A stretch of 64,000 bases of DNA from JABMNT01 sp048262655 (GTDB lineage: Bacteria > Pseudomonadota > Alphaproteobacteria > Rhodospirillales > Casp-alpha2): contig JBLXEY010000001.1 of assembly GCA_048262655.1 (NCBI GenBank), positions 372,001 to 436,000 of the forward strand, read 5' to 3'. A program made the translations under genes and the position numbers. The notes beneath the pieces were generated by a model, which did no database searches, was not told the origin of the DNA, and saw nothing but the letters and a program-made list of their open reading frames with translations. This document shows positions 46,150 through 54,788 of the stretch, in pieces. Each line of letters opens with the position of its first letter. The first letter of the stretch is position 1.

Positions 46150-48341
46150 AGGGACGCATTCGCTGGGTGCTGTGTGTTTACGTCTCGCGCCCTGTGGAGC
46201 TTTTTATAACTGTCGATCAATTTCAGATGTTTATCCAGGCCTTCAAGCTTCATGCTTGTCCTTGTCAGGCCGGGGAACCGGACCGCACCGGTTACAGATC
46301 CCACGACATTATCCAAAATCTCAAGACCATACATGCGCTTGAGGTTTGGCAGATAATCCTCCAAGTCGAGTTCCTCATCCATGGTAATGTCCAGCACGGT
46401 GCCCATCGCCTGATAGAACAGCACACGCTCCACAGTATTGTCGTTAAAGTTCAAGAAATCACCGATGATCTCTCTTGCCTCCTCAAAGCGCTTCAGGGCG
46501 ATGCAAACCAGTATTTTCAGCTCACCAATGTCTAAACGGCCCCAAATCGTATTTTCATCAAACGCGACCCCAATCAGTTCTGAGATTACCGTATAATGAT
46601 CCAGCTGCTGCTCTTCAAATCGTTCCAGCAATTCTTCAAGCGCTTCGTTGCTTAAGGAATGGATGTTGAGAATATCTTCACGAAACATCAGGGCTTTGTT
46701 GGTGTTATCCCAAATCAAGTCCTCGGCCGGATACACTTCGGAGAAGCCGGGCACCAAAATCCGGCATGCCGTCGCGCCAAAATGATCATAGGTCGCGACA
46801 TAGACCTCTTTCCCAAGATCTTCGAGGATCGCCATCAGGCGTTCGTTTTCCTGCTCCGTCGTGCCGCTAAAATCCCAGTCACAAAATGCATAGTCCTGTT
46901 TCGTGCTAAAGAATTTCCAGGAAATAACACCAGTCGAATCAATAAAGTGCTCAACAAAATTACCGGGCTCGGTCAAAGCATGGCTATTGAACGTTGGCGG
47001 CGGCACATCATTCAAACCTTCAAAACTCCGCCCTTGCAACAGTTCCGTTAAAGACCGTTCCAATGCCACTTCAAAACTCGGGTGCGCGCCAAAGGAGGTC
47101 AGCACTCCACCCGTTTTCGGGTTCATCAGCGTCACGCACATGACGGGGTATTTACCCCCCAAAGACGCATCCTTAACGACAACAGGGAACCCCTTGCTTT
47201 CCAGTTCTTCGATGCCCGCCAAAATTGACGGATACTTTGCGAGGATACCTTCCGGCACATCCGGCAGAACGATTTCTTCCTCGATAATTTGTCTCTTGAT
47301 AGCGCGCTCAAAAATTTCCGACAGGCATTGCACCTTCGCTTCGTTCAGAGTGTTGCCCGCACTCATGCCATTGCTGACGAATAGGTTTTCAATCAGGTTC
47401 GACGGAAAATAAACCGTTTGCTGATCCGAATGCCGCGTAAACGGCAAAGCGCAAATCCCGCGCTCTATATTCCCGGAATTGGTATCAATCAAATGCGACG
47501 CCCGCAAATCCTCTTCCGGGTTATAGAGTTCCAGGCAATAGGCATCCATCAGTCCTTCTGGCAAGGCATCATCCGGGCCTGCTTTAAACCATTTTTCTTC
47601 GGGGTAGTGAACAAACGCGGCGCCCGCGATCTCTTCGCCGAAATAAAAGTCATTATAAAAGAAATTGCAGCTCATCCGTTCGATATATTCACCCAAGGCC
47701 GAACACAGCGCACTTTCCTTTGATGCCCCTTTGCCGTTTGTAAAACACATGGGCGAAGCCGCCTCACGGAGATGGAGCGACCAGACGTTTGGCACAATAT
47801 TACGCCACGACGCCACTTCGATTTTAACGCCAATGTCCGATAACATGGCCGTCATGTTGGCAATGGTTTGCTCCAAAGGCAGATCCTTGCCCAGGATCAT
47901 CGTTTGACTGTCACCACCCGATACCTGCAACAATGATGCATCATCCAGATCTTCCACTGCATCAATGGTAAATTCCGGGGCTTGTTGAATGACTTTTTTT
48001 ACGGTGCAGCGATCAGCAGACCTTAAAATTCCTGCCCGATCCCTCTCCGAAATGCTGGACGGCAATTCGACCTGAATTTGAAAAGTCTGATTATATCTGT
48101 TTTCCGGGTCGATAATATTATTCTGAGAAACCCGGATATCATCTGTCGGAATATCGCGCGATACACAATAGAGCTTAACAAAATACGCCGCACACAGCGC
48201 GGACGATGCCAAAAAATAATCAAAGGGACTGGGCGCGGTGCCATCGCCTTTATAGCGAACCGGCTGATCAGTCGTCACCGTAAAATCATCAAACTTCGCC
48301 TCAAGACGAAGATTGTCCAAAAAGTTTACAGTTATTTCCAT
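46146..48341 (-). CDS. OsmC-YcaO fusion protein
   Basis: 731 residues. Residues 1-140 are an OsmC-like domain (SPFDYFLASSALCAAY and a later RSADRCTVKKVI with the second Cys); OsmC proteins reduce organic peroxides with two cysteines. From about 150 to 560 is a YcaO domain, with ALGEYIERMSCNFFYNDFYFGE near 215-235 and the ATP-binding region. A helical C-terminal part like that of E. coli YcaO follows. YcaO enzymes phosphorylate amide backbones, and E. coli YcaO is linked to RimO methylthiolation of ribosomal protein S12. No precursor-peptide or cyclodehydratase-partner gene is adjacent, so a housekeeping role is more likely than natural-product synthesis. Confidence 0.9.
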   Translation of the reverse strand: MEITVNFLDNLRLEAKFDDFTVTTDQPVRYKGDGTAPSPFDYFLASSALCAAYFVKLYCVSRDIPTDDIRVSQNNIIDPENRYNQTFQIQVELPSSISERDRAGILRSADRCTVKKVIQQAPEFTIDAVEDLDDASLLQVSGGDSQTMILGKDLPLEQTIANMTAMLSDIGVKIEVASWRNIVPNVWSLHLREAASPMCFTNGKGASKESALCSALGEYIERMSCNFFYNDFYFGEEIAGAAFVHYPEEKWFKAGPDDALPEGLMDAYCLELYNPEEDLRASHLIDTNSGNIERGICALPFTRHSDQQTVYFPSNLIENLFVSNGMSAGNTLNEAKVQCLSEIFERAIKRQIIEEEIVLPDVPEGILAKYPSILAGIEELESKGFPVVVKDASLGGKYPVMCVTLMNPKTGGVLTSFGAHPSFEVALERSLTELLQGRSFEGLNDVPPPTFNSHALTEPGNFVEHFIDSTGVISWKFFSTKQDYAFCDWDFSGTTEQENERLMAILEDLGKEVYVATYDHFGATACRILVPGFSEVYPAEDLIWDNTNKALMFREDILNIHSLSNEALEELLERFEEQQLDHYTVISELIGVAFDENTIWGRLDIGELKILVCIALKRFEEAREIIGDFLNFNDNTVERVLFYQAMGTVLDITMDEELDLEDYLPNLKRMYGLEILDNVVGSVTGAVRFPGLTRTSMKLEGLDKHLKLIDSYKKLHRARDVNTQHPANASL

Positions 48342-48595
48342 GTGATGGTTTCTTCCTGAAAACGAGGCTTCATTGATGCTTTATCCTGTACCGAGACACA
48401 TAAGGCACGACAGCACGATATTCAGCCCTTTTACCCCAATAGCTCAGGAACAAACAATGGTTAGGAGGACACCCGTTCGATCCTTCAACCTTGGTTTCAC
48501 AATCACGATTTTGTCGAAACCTCGGGCCAGCAAAGCCCGCTCATCCCGGCAGCACAGTCCAAATGGACAGAATTCATTGTTTTTATTGGAAAAAA

Positions 48596-48640
48596 TGGTG
48601 ACCGGGGGCGAACCTAAACAACCGACACGCGGATTTTCAA
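48596..48640 (-). repeat. Decayed tRNA-Phe 3' end, probable old attachment site
   Basis: 40 of 45 positions match the tRNA-Phe 3' fragment at 54601-54645, including the anticodon-loop stretch (TTGAAAATCC on the minus strand) and most of the T arm. Substitutions damage the T-stem and acceptor pairing, and no 5' half exists, so it is not a working tRNA. Best read as the scar of an earlier integration into the same tRNA gene. Confidence 0.6.
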
Positions 48641-48973
48641 GGCCTGCTCCTGTGAAAAACGCGCATGTTTTCAACGCTTTCATCAAGATGAAAATAAAGT
48701 GCATAAATCGCATTAGTTTCAGGCTTTCTATTTCATAATCGTCAAACCGGATGACGCTACGACGTTCTATAATCGATCAACAGTTTCCAGCTAGAGCCCG
48801 TCAGGCTAATTGACGATTTTACGTTCCAACTTCTAGAAAATATCAGCCTACAGCCGCACCTGTCTTATTTGTTACGCGAATTCGGGTGACTTGAAAAAAT
48901 CCGGCTACGCCCGGCTGATAGTTACAGACAGTCGGGAAAGATCCACATCTGCGTTGGGCCTTTTGGAATCTTA

Positions 48974-48997
48974 CCTCTATATAACCCTATATAGAGG
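48974..48997. repeat. Perfect inverted repeat CCTCTATATA-ACCC-TATATAGAGG
   Basis: Two 10-nt arms around a 4-nt loop. The arms share CCTCTATAT with the palindrome in front of the integrase gene at 54741-54785. It could be a weak terminator of the liv-type operon, which ends at 49084 on the minus strand, or a remnant of an older element's control region. Confidence 0.4.
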
Positions 48998-49083
48998 ATT
49001 TATCTTGAGGATGAACGCCTGACAAACATCAAATAGCCAAGCGACTTTGGATTAGGGCTCAGAAACTTTATTCATTCGAGACT

Positions 49084-51621
49084 CTAGGCGTGACCCAGAT
49101 ATGCTTCCTTAATGGCCGGGTTGTCTTTCAGGTCTTGGGCGTCTCCTTCATAAATCACCTGGCCATTTTCAAACACGTACCCTCTGTCTGCAACGATTAA
49201 TGCCAGATTGGCCATTTGGTCAACAATCAGGATAGTGACACCTTCATCACGAAGGTGAGCTAATGCATCAAATAACTCTCCAATCATAGAGGGTGCCAAC
49301 CCCAATGAGGGTTCGTCCAAAAGCAAGATATCTGGTTTGGCAATCAATCCACGGGCAATTGCCAGCATTTGCTGTTCCCCTCCCGAGAGCACTCCAGCTT
49401 TACTTGTGATGCGATCACGCAGCCGAGGGAACCGATCTAAAAGGGCATCAAGCTCTGCACCGCTAACTGGATCATTACGAGTCCATGCACCCAGTTCAAT
49501 ATTATCTCGCAAGCTCAGCTCTGGGAATACTTGTCGCCCTTCCGGCACGAGCATCATACCAGCAGCAACAATTTCATGCGCCGGTTTATGAGCTGTTTCT
49601 TCATTATTCAGTAGAACGGATCCTTCAATAGGCCTATGCAGCCCGCTCATGGCACGTAGCATAGTCGATTTACCGGCCCCGTTCGCGCCAAGAACGGCAA
49701 CCATTTCACCCGAATAAACATCAACATGGACATCATCGAGGACAGGTGCCGCACCATATCCGGCAGCCAATTTGTGGGTTGTCAGAGTTGTTGTCGGCGC
49801 CTTTTTCAAAGGTTCAGTGCGTGGTCGACTTTTAAAAGCGGTACCGCCCAAATAGGCTTCAAGCACTTGTGGGTCACGTTGAACTTCGGCAGGTGTCCCC
49901 TGCATCAACGGGACGCCGGCATCTAAGACCACGATGTGATCCGAAATTCCCATGACCAGAGACATATCGTGCTCAACCAGTATGACAGTGATTCCGGCGT
50001 CTGCGATTTTCCGCAACAACTTAGCCAATCGATCTTTATCTTCACGCATTAGCCCTGCTGCAGGTTCATCAAGCAAAAGGACTTTGGGTCGGGCTGCAAG
50101 CGCGCGCGCTATTTCAATCAACCTCTTGTCGACATGCGGCAAACTACCCGCCAACACGTTGACAGGTCCAGAATAGCCTACAAGCGCAAGCAGCGATTCT
50201 GCCAAATCAGATTCACTTTGTGCGCTATTGCTCAATAGCCATTTCAATTGCCCTTGACGCAAAGCGATTAGTAGATTTTCACGCAAACTCATGTGTTCGA
50301 AAAGTTGGGTGGTTTGGTATGTCCGTGATATCCCCGCGCGCGCGATTTGATAAGCGGGTGCATTTGAAATGACGCTGCCCAATGAAATTGTTCCTTCATC
50401 AGGTTGATAGAATCCGCCGATCATATTGAGGACCGTCGTTTTGCCAGCCCCGTTTGGACCGATAACGCTCGTGATCATGCCAGGCTTTGCCTGAAAGCTG
50501 ACGTCCTTGGCCGCTTGCACACCGCCAAACGAAATTCCGATGTTGTCGACAATTAGCGGCTCACGCGCCACCGATGAGTCCCAAAGGTATTCTTTTAAAT
50601 CTAGTTCGTCTGATCCTGTCAGCTCCTCTTTGTCTAGACCAAACCAGCCCGTAATCGTGCCCACAATCCCTCGCGGCGCAGCCCAAAGAACTCCCAATAA
50701 AAGGCCACCAAAAAGTAGCAGTCGGTATTCCGCGAAGTCAGACAAAAACTCTGGCAACAAAACGACAATGAGGGCCCCAATCACCGGCCCCCAGAGAGTT
50801 CCGGCTCCGCCGACGACAACGGCAAGGATAAACAGAATTGATTGGAAAAAGGGAAATGAGCTTGGCGAAATAAACATATTTAAAGGCGCATAAATAGCCC
50901 CCGCCAATCCCGTCAGCAAAGCAGACAGAACGAATGACATGGTTTTGATAATCAGCGGGTTAAGGCCAATCGATTGCGCAGCAATTTCACTGTCACGTAC
51001 CGCTCGCATAGCTCTTCCCCAATTCCCATGGGCAAGGCGCTGGTAAAACATCAAACCCGCCCCCGCCAAAACAATACTCAATAGGGCTATATCAATTTCG
51101 GTCATGGCATAGCCAAACAAATCAGGGCTAGGGAACCCCATAAGACCGTTAGCCCCACCGGTCACGCCACGCCATTCAATGGCCCCGTGCTCGATAATGA
51201 AGGCGAACGCTATTGTCATCATCGCGAGATAAGGTCCACTTACGCGTAAAGCGGGGAGCGCGAGCAGAAAACCAACAGCACCGGAAACGAGTCCGGAGAT
51301 CAAGAAGGCTGTCCAAAAGCTAAAGCCGTTTAGGGTCAAAAAACCTGTAACATAGGCGCCGATTGCAAAAAACCCAACATGACCAAACGAGACTTGGCCG
51401 GAAAGCCCAAGCAAAATATTCAAGCCTATTCCGACCAGGATGTTGATCGCCGCAACCGCCATGATGAAGTTGAAATAGCCATCGACAAAAATCGCCAATG
51501 TCAGCCCCGCAAAAGTTAAGAGCGCGATGACTGCGTAGGCGGCGCTTTTGTTTGAAACAAGTGCACACACAGCACTCAAGATGGAGGTTGATGATGGTTT
51601 CTCTGAGTTTAGTTGGCTCAC
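49084..51621 (-). CDS. Fused LivM-LivG-LivF: branched-chain-amino-acid-type permease with two ATPases
   Basis: 845 residues without internal stop. Residues 1-330 are a LivM permease with about eight to ten helices (LGLSGQVSFGHVGFFAIGAY). About 355-600 is a LivG ATPase with Walker A GPNGAGKTT near 390 and DEPAAGL. About 615-845 is a LivF ATPase with Walker A GANGAGKST near 647, signature LSGGEQQM and DEPSLGLAP. In most bacteria these are three proteins. The chain supplies one permease and both ATPases for the LivH encoded 5 nt upstream. Both ATP sites look intact. Confidence 0.92.
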   Translation of the reverse strand: MSQLNSEKPSSTSILSAVCALVSNKSAAYAVIALLTFAGLTLAIFVDGYFNFIMAVAAINILVGIGLNILLGLSGQVSFGHVGFFAIGAYVTGFLTLNGFSFWTAFLISGLVSGAVGFLLALPALRVSGPYLAMMTIAFAFIIEHGAIEWRGVTGGANGLMGFPSPDLFGYAMTEIDIALLSIVLAGAGLMFYQRLAHGNWGRAMRAVRDSEIAAQSIGLNPLIIKTMSFVLSALLTGLAGAIYAPLNMFISPSSFPFFQSILFILAVVVGGAGTLWGPVIGALIVVLLPEFLSDFAEYRLLLFGGLLLGVLWAAPRGIVGTITGWFGLDKEELTGSDELDLKEYLWDSSVAREPLIVDNIGISFGGVQAAKDVSFQAKPGMITSVIGPNGAGKTTVLNMIGGFYQPDEGTISLGSVISNAPAYQIARAGISRTYQTTQLFEHMSLRENLLIALRQGQLKWLLSNSAQSESDLAESLLALVGYSGPVNVLAGSLPHVDKRLIEIARALAARPKVLLLDEPAAGLMREDKDRLAKLLRKIADAGITVILVEHDMSLVMGISDHIVVLDAGVPLMQGTPAEVQRDPQVLEAYLGGTAFKSRPRTEPLKKAPTTTLTTHKLAAGYGAAPVLDDVHVDVYSGEMVAVLGANGAGKSTMLRAMSGLHRPIEGSVLLNNEETAHKPAHEIVAAGMMLVPEGRQVFPELSLRDNIELGAWTRNDPVSGAELDALLDRFPRLRDRITSKAGVLSGGEQQMLAIARGLIAKPDILLLDEPSLGLAPSMIGELFDALAHLRDEGVTILIVDQMANLALIVADRGYVFENGQVIYEGDAQDLKDNPAIKEAYLGHA

Positions 51622-51625
51622 CGGA

Positions 51626-52498
51626 CTAAACCTTCTTCAGCGCGGCACGACCTAAAAGGCCGTTGGGCATGGCAAATAACACAAGGATAATCATGCTAAA
51701 TGAAATAATTTGCGTATAGGAAGACCCCAAGTACGCCGTGGTTAAAGCTTCGACCAAACCATACAACATGCCTGCAAGGACAACTCCCCAGGCACTTGTG
51801 ATGCCGCCAAGAATCGCCGTCGCGAAGGCTTTTATTCCAAAAACCAATCCCATGCCAGATGCGACATTAAACAGAGGAGCAATCAGAAGCCCTGCTATTC
51901 CGGCGAGTACTGTCGAAATGGCAAAAGCTGCCGCGATGACAAATCTTGTATTAATTCCCATCAGCTGTGCCGCCTCCGGTCGTTGAACGACCGCAGCCAT
52001 AGCTTTTCCGTATTTTGTTTTCGTTAGTACGAGGCTGAATATTGTAGCAGCAACGATACCAACGATGGGGATGACGAGTTGAAGCGGATACGCGCCAACT
52101 CCAAAAACGGAAATCGCCTCATTGGCGAGAGGCGACGGAAAATTACGTGGTTCTTTGCCAAACGTAAACATTACAACGTTATCGAGAACGATACCGCCTG
52201 CAACGGTCGCCATTAACCAGGCGTTCGAACCTCTGTCCGCAAAAGGGCGAACCAGAAATCGCTCCACCACAAGACCAAAGAGCGCGCAGATCATCAATGC
52301 GCCCAATACCGCCAGCGGCATTGGCCAGCCCAAGGTCACAGCGAACGTGTAGCCGAGGACCGCGCCCAGCATCATGGAGCTGCCTTGCGAAAAGTTAACT
52401 GTGTTGGAAACGACGTAGGTTATATGAAACCCGAGGGCAAGAAGACCATACATGGCGCCTAAACCGAGGCCCGTAATAATCGCAGACGTAATTAGCAT
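51626..52498 (-). CDS. livH: Branched-chain-amino-acid-type ABC permease (LivH)
   Basis: 290 residues from ATG 52498; a longer frame to 52555 would start at TTG inside the upstream terminator and is rejected. Eight or so helices, with GLLALGFHITYVVSNTVNFSQGS near the N-terminus and an INTRFVIAAAFAIST loop. Partner of the fused LivMGF protein. The start has only a weak ribosome site. Confidence 0.9.
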   Translation of the reverse strand: MLITSAIITGLGLGAMYGLLALGFHITYVVSNTVNFSQGSSMMLGAVLGYTFAVTLGWPMPLAVLGALMICALFGLVVERFLVRPFADRGSNAWLMATVAGGIVLDNVVMFTFGKEPRNFPSPLANEAISVFGVGAYPLQLVIPIVGIVAATIFSLVLTKTKYGKAMAAVVQRPEAAQLMGINTRFVIAAAFAISTVLAGIAGLLIAPLFNVASGMGLVFGIKAFATAILGGITSAWGVVLAGMLYGLVEALTTAYLGSSYTQIISFSMIILVLFAMPNGLLGRAALKKV

Positions 52499-52538
52499 CT
52501 TCGGGATTGTTTCCGATTGGAATAGACAAAAAGCGAGA

Positions 52539-52563
52539 GGCCACACTCTTGGCAAATGTGGCC
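52539..52563 (-). terminator. Terminator-like hairpin after the liv-type SBP gene
   Basis: GGCCACA and TGTGGCC arms (52539-52545 and 52557-52563) around an 11-nt loop. On the minus strand the stem is followed by CTCTCGCTTTTTG, giving a U-run a few bases on. It lies 16 nt after the SBP stop and before livH. Confidence 0.6.
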
Positions 52564-52578
52564 CCGGTTACCCATCAT

Positions 52579-53760
52579 TTATTTGATGGGAATAATCTTG
52601 CCGTCAATAAACTGCGTGAACACCAAATCATCTGGGCCCAGCCCGTCATGTTGGGTTGCAGAGAACGGCTTCACGTAGGTTTTAATCAAACCATCATGCT
52701 TCTCAATAGCGTAAAAGCCCTTTCGGACAGCAGGTCCATCTGTGGAGCCAGCATTCTTAATTGCCAATGCTGCCAAGTGCATCCCATCGTAAGCATTCGC
52801 AATTCCAACAGCTGGGGTAACATCCGCTTCACCCTTAATCTCTGGGAAGCGGGCTTTCAGTTTTGTCATCATTGCAGCTGCCTTCGGTGAATCATTACCC
52901 GAAAACGTAAATGTTTGGATCATTTCTACATCTTTTGCCCGCGGCCCACCTAATTCGGAGAAACGTCCGCCCGCAGGTCCCCAATGCGATACAACGGGGA
53001 CATCCCATCCCATGCGTTCAAGTGATTTCATGACCTGGGCAGAAGGACCAACGTTCGCTACCATGAATATAGTGTCAGCTCCATTTTCCTTGAGGCGGGT
53101 TAATTGTGGAACAACATCGACATCGGACCCTTCAATTTTTTCGATACCAGCATGTGTCATGCCCTTTGCTTTCAACGCCGAAAGCAGGCCTTTTTCATTT
53201 GATTCTCCCCAAGGATTGTTAATCAACATCATTCCAGGTTTTTTGGCACCATGCACTTTAACGGCACGATCGACCAATGCGACATCGACCATCGCGTCAA
53301 ATGCAGAAACACGGAATGCATAGTTTTCCTTGGCGCCATTACGTGTGATCGGCGTACCTGCAGCCCATGGGCCCATAAACGGTTTTTTGATCTGATTCAT
53401 AAACGGAACAATGGCGAGTGAGACAGGTGTTTGCAGGCCACCAAACAGGATGGCTACTTTTTCGCGCTGAATAAGTTCGCGCGCAGCAACCAAACCCTTT
53501 CCCGGGTTGGCCTCGTCATCGCGTCGAATAAGCTCAACTTTCGATCCAAGCAGTCCGCCAGTGGCGTTAATTTCATCAATAGCGATTGTTAACCCACGGG
53601 TGATTGCTTCACCGGATTTTGCCGACGGCCCGGATAAACTTGCGATCAGCCCGATTTTGATCGTATCCGCTGCAATAGCAGTCATACCAGTCATTGCAGT
53701 TACTGCAGCAAAAGTAACCCCGGCAATAACCGAACGACGGGTGAATTTAGCATTCCGCAT
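52579..53760 (-). CDS. Branched-chain-amino-acid-type ABC substrate-binding protein (LivK-like)
   Basis: 393 residues from ATG 53760, with AGGAG 8 nt upstream; the longer frame to 53838 is rejected. The signal peptide has RR (KFTRRSVIAG) and ends AIAA, so Tat export is possible. The mature protein starts DTIKIGLIASLSGPSAKSGE and follows the type I periplasmic-binding fold. Ligand may be a branched-chain amino acid, an amide or an aromatic acid. First gene of the operon SBP-livH-livMGF. Confidence 0.9.
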   Translation of the reverse strand: MRNAKFTRRSVIAGVTFAAVTAMTGMTAIAADTIKIGLIASLSGPSAKSGEAITRGLTIAIDEINATGGLLGSKVELIRRDDEANPGKGLVAARELIQREKVAILFGGLQTPVSLAIVPFMNQIKKPFMGPWAAGTPITRNGAKENYAFRVSAFDAMVDVALVDRAVKVHGAKKPGMMLINNPWGESNEKGLLSALKAKGMTHAGIEKIEGSDVDVVPQLTRLKENGADTIFMVANVGPSAQVMKSLERMGWDVPVVSHWGPAGGRFSELGGPRAKDVEMIQTFTFSGNDSPKAAAMMTKLKARFPEIKGEADVTPAVGIANAYDGMHLAALAIKNAGSTDGPAVRKGFYAIEKHDGLIKTYVKPFSATQHDGLGPDDLVFTQFIDGKIIPIK

Positions 53761-54013
53761 TTTAACACTCCTGATTGTTGTTATTTTAAAGAAGCTTAAT
53801 GCGCAATACTCATGCCAGTTACGAGATGGCAGAAACACAGGAGTTACAGAAACTCAACCTCAGTTAATGCTTATTTTTTATGCGATATTTATTTATGGCT
53901 AAATTTTAATCAACTTAAATTCAACCTAATAGAAAATTTTTACGGTAAATGCGCCTATTAGGTTGGTATGAAATGTGCGTAAGTAAATTTGATCAATCCA
54001 GAAGGAATACCGT

Positions 54014-54454
54014 ATGAGCAATCCAACTAAACTTTTCGAGATGGATGAAATTTCGAATATAAAAAACGAAACAGAACGCGCCAAGGCAATTGTCGAATCT
54101 TTTTTGGTGGCTTCCATGATCCCTGACCCTGACAAAGCCGCCTCATATACATCCGATGACGTGAATATACATTTCACCGGGGCGACCCCCATGAGGCACC
54201 CCCGTGAAATGACAGCCTACAATGCAAATCGATATAACTGGGTTAAGAAAAAGATGGAGCGGTCCGATGTGGCCCCGGGAGAGGATGAAACCGTCGTCTA
54301 TGGTATTGGAACGCTATATGGTGAATGGTTGAATGGTGAAGTGTTTGAAGGCAACCGATATGTCGATCGCTTTGTTGTAAAAGGCGACGCAATTATCAAG
54401 ATTGACGTGTGGAACGACAGCGCTGAAAGAATTCTTAAAGGTGATGCGAACTAG
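54014..54454 (+). CDS. SnoaL-like (NTF2-fold) protein
   Basis: 146 residues; AGAAGGAA precedes the ATG. Small alpha+beta protein with AIVESFLVAS, then PDKAASYTSDDVNIHFTG and a C-terminal YVDRFVVKGDAIIKIDVW sheet, the pattern of SnoaL-like/limonene-epoxide-hydrolase-like proteins. Such folds serve as isomerases or hydrolases, so function stays open. Divergent from the liv-type operon and possibly linked to it. Confidence 0.7.
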   Translation: MSNPTKLFEMDEISNIKNETERAKAIVESFLVASMIPDPDKAASYTSDDVNIHFTGATPMRHPREMTAYNANRYNWVKKKMERSDVAPGEDETVVYGIGTLYGEWLNGEVFEGNRYVDRFVVKGDAIIKIDVWNDSAERILKGDAN

Positions 54455-54600
54455 CGCGCTTGGCGCAAAATCCTACACATAACATTATCCACGGCAGTCG
54501 CGGAAACGCGTTAACTTCCGGGAAAAGGAATTGCCCAAGAAGAAGCGACTTTTACGGGCTTCAAAAATCGAAAATGTGAGAGATATCAAGGTTTTGATAA

Positions 54601-54649
54601 TGGTGCCCGGGGGCGGACTTGAACCACCGACACGCGGATTTTCAATCCG
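54601..54649 (-). repeat. tRNA-Phe 3' fragment, attachment site at the chromosome-element junction
   Basis: Read on the minus strand this is the 3' 49 nt of a tRNA-Phe: anticodon loop TTGAAAA with the 3' side of its stem, a T arm GGTGG-TTCAAGT-CCGCC, acceptor strand CCCGGGC, A and CCA. Homology stops inside the 5' side of the anticodon stem, and no D arm or 5' acceptor strand follows, so the tRNA is incomplete. The integrase gene begins 140 nt away. This is the usual result of integration into a tRNA 3' end: the intact tRNA gene should lie at the far junction, right of 64000. Confidence 0.85.
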
Positions 54650-54740
54650 AATATCATACATTCCTTTACATTGATCTCGATACCAACATATTGATTATAT
54701 TTACTTTTTCTAGTCTCAAGCTTCCTATTAATGTTGTTTA

Positions 54741-54785
54741 TTGCCTCTATATTGGGTACTCTATGGGTACTCAATATAGAGGCAA
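54741..54785. promoter_or_regulatory. 14-bp inverted repeat with paired GGGTACT, over the integrase ribosome site
   Basis: TTGCCTCTATATTG (54741-54754) and its perfect complement CAATATAGAGGCAA (54772-54785). Between and overlapping them GGGTACT occurs twice, at 54754-54760 and 54765-54771. The right arm contains AGAGG, the only ribosome site for the integrase ATG at 54789. A folded transcript would hide it. The GGGTACT pair may be an arm-type or Xis site. Roles are inferred. Confidence 0.55.
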
Positions 54786-54788
54786 ACC

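Larger units (their letters stand above)
48342..49083. other. Intergenic region holding a decayed tRNA-Phe fragment
   Basis: 742 nt. Short frames on both strands here have no ribosome sites and no recognisable products. Besides the tRNA-Phe remnant (48596-48640) there is a perfect AT-rich inverted repeat at 48974-48997. The region separates the YcaO gene from the liv-type operon. Confidence 0.5.

Noticed and set aside
46146..48341. YcaO gene as part of a modified-peptide (RiPP) cluster
   Set aside because: No precursor-peptide, E1-like, dehydrogenase or dedicated export gene nearby; the layout fits the stand-alone E. coli-type YcaO.
48596..48640. tRNA-Phe-like stretch as a working tRNA gene
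   Set aside because: No 5' half, and substitutions break T-stem and acceptor pairing; kept only as an attachment-site scar.
48373..48738. Open frames on both strands between the YcaO and liv-type genes
   Set aside because: They cross the tRNA-Phe scar, lack ribosome sites and give no recognisable product.
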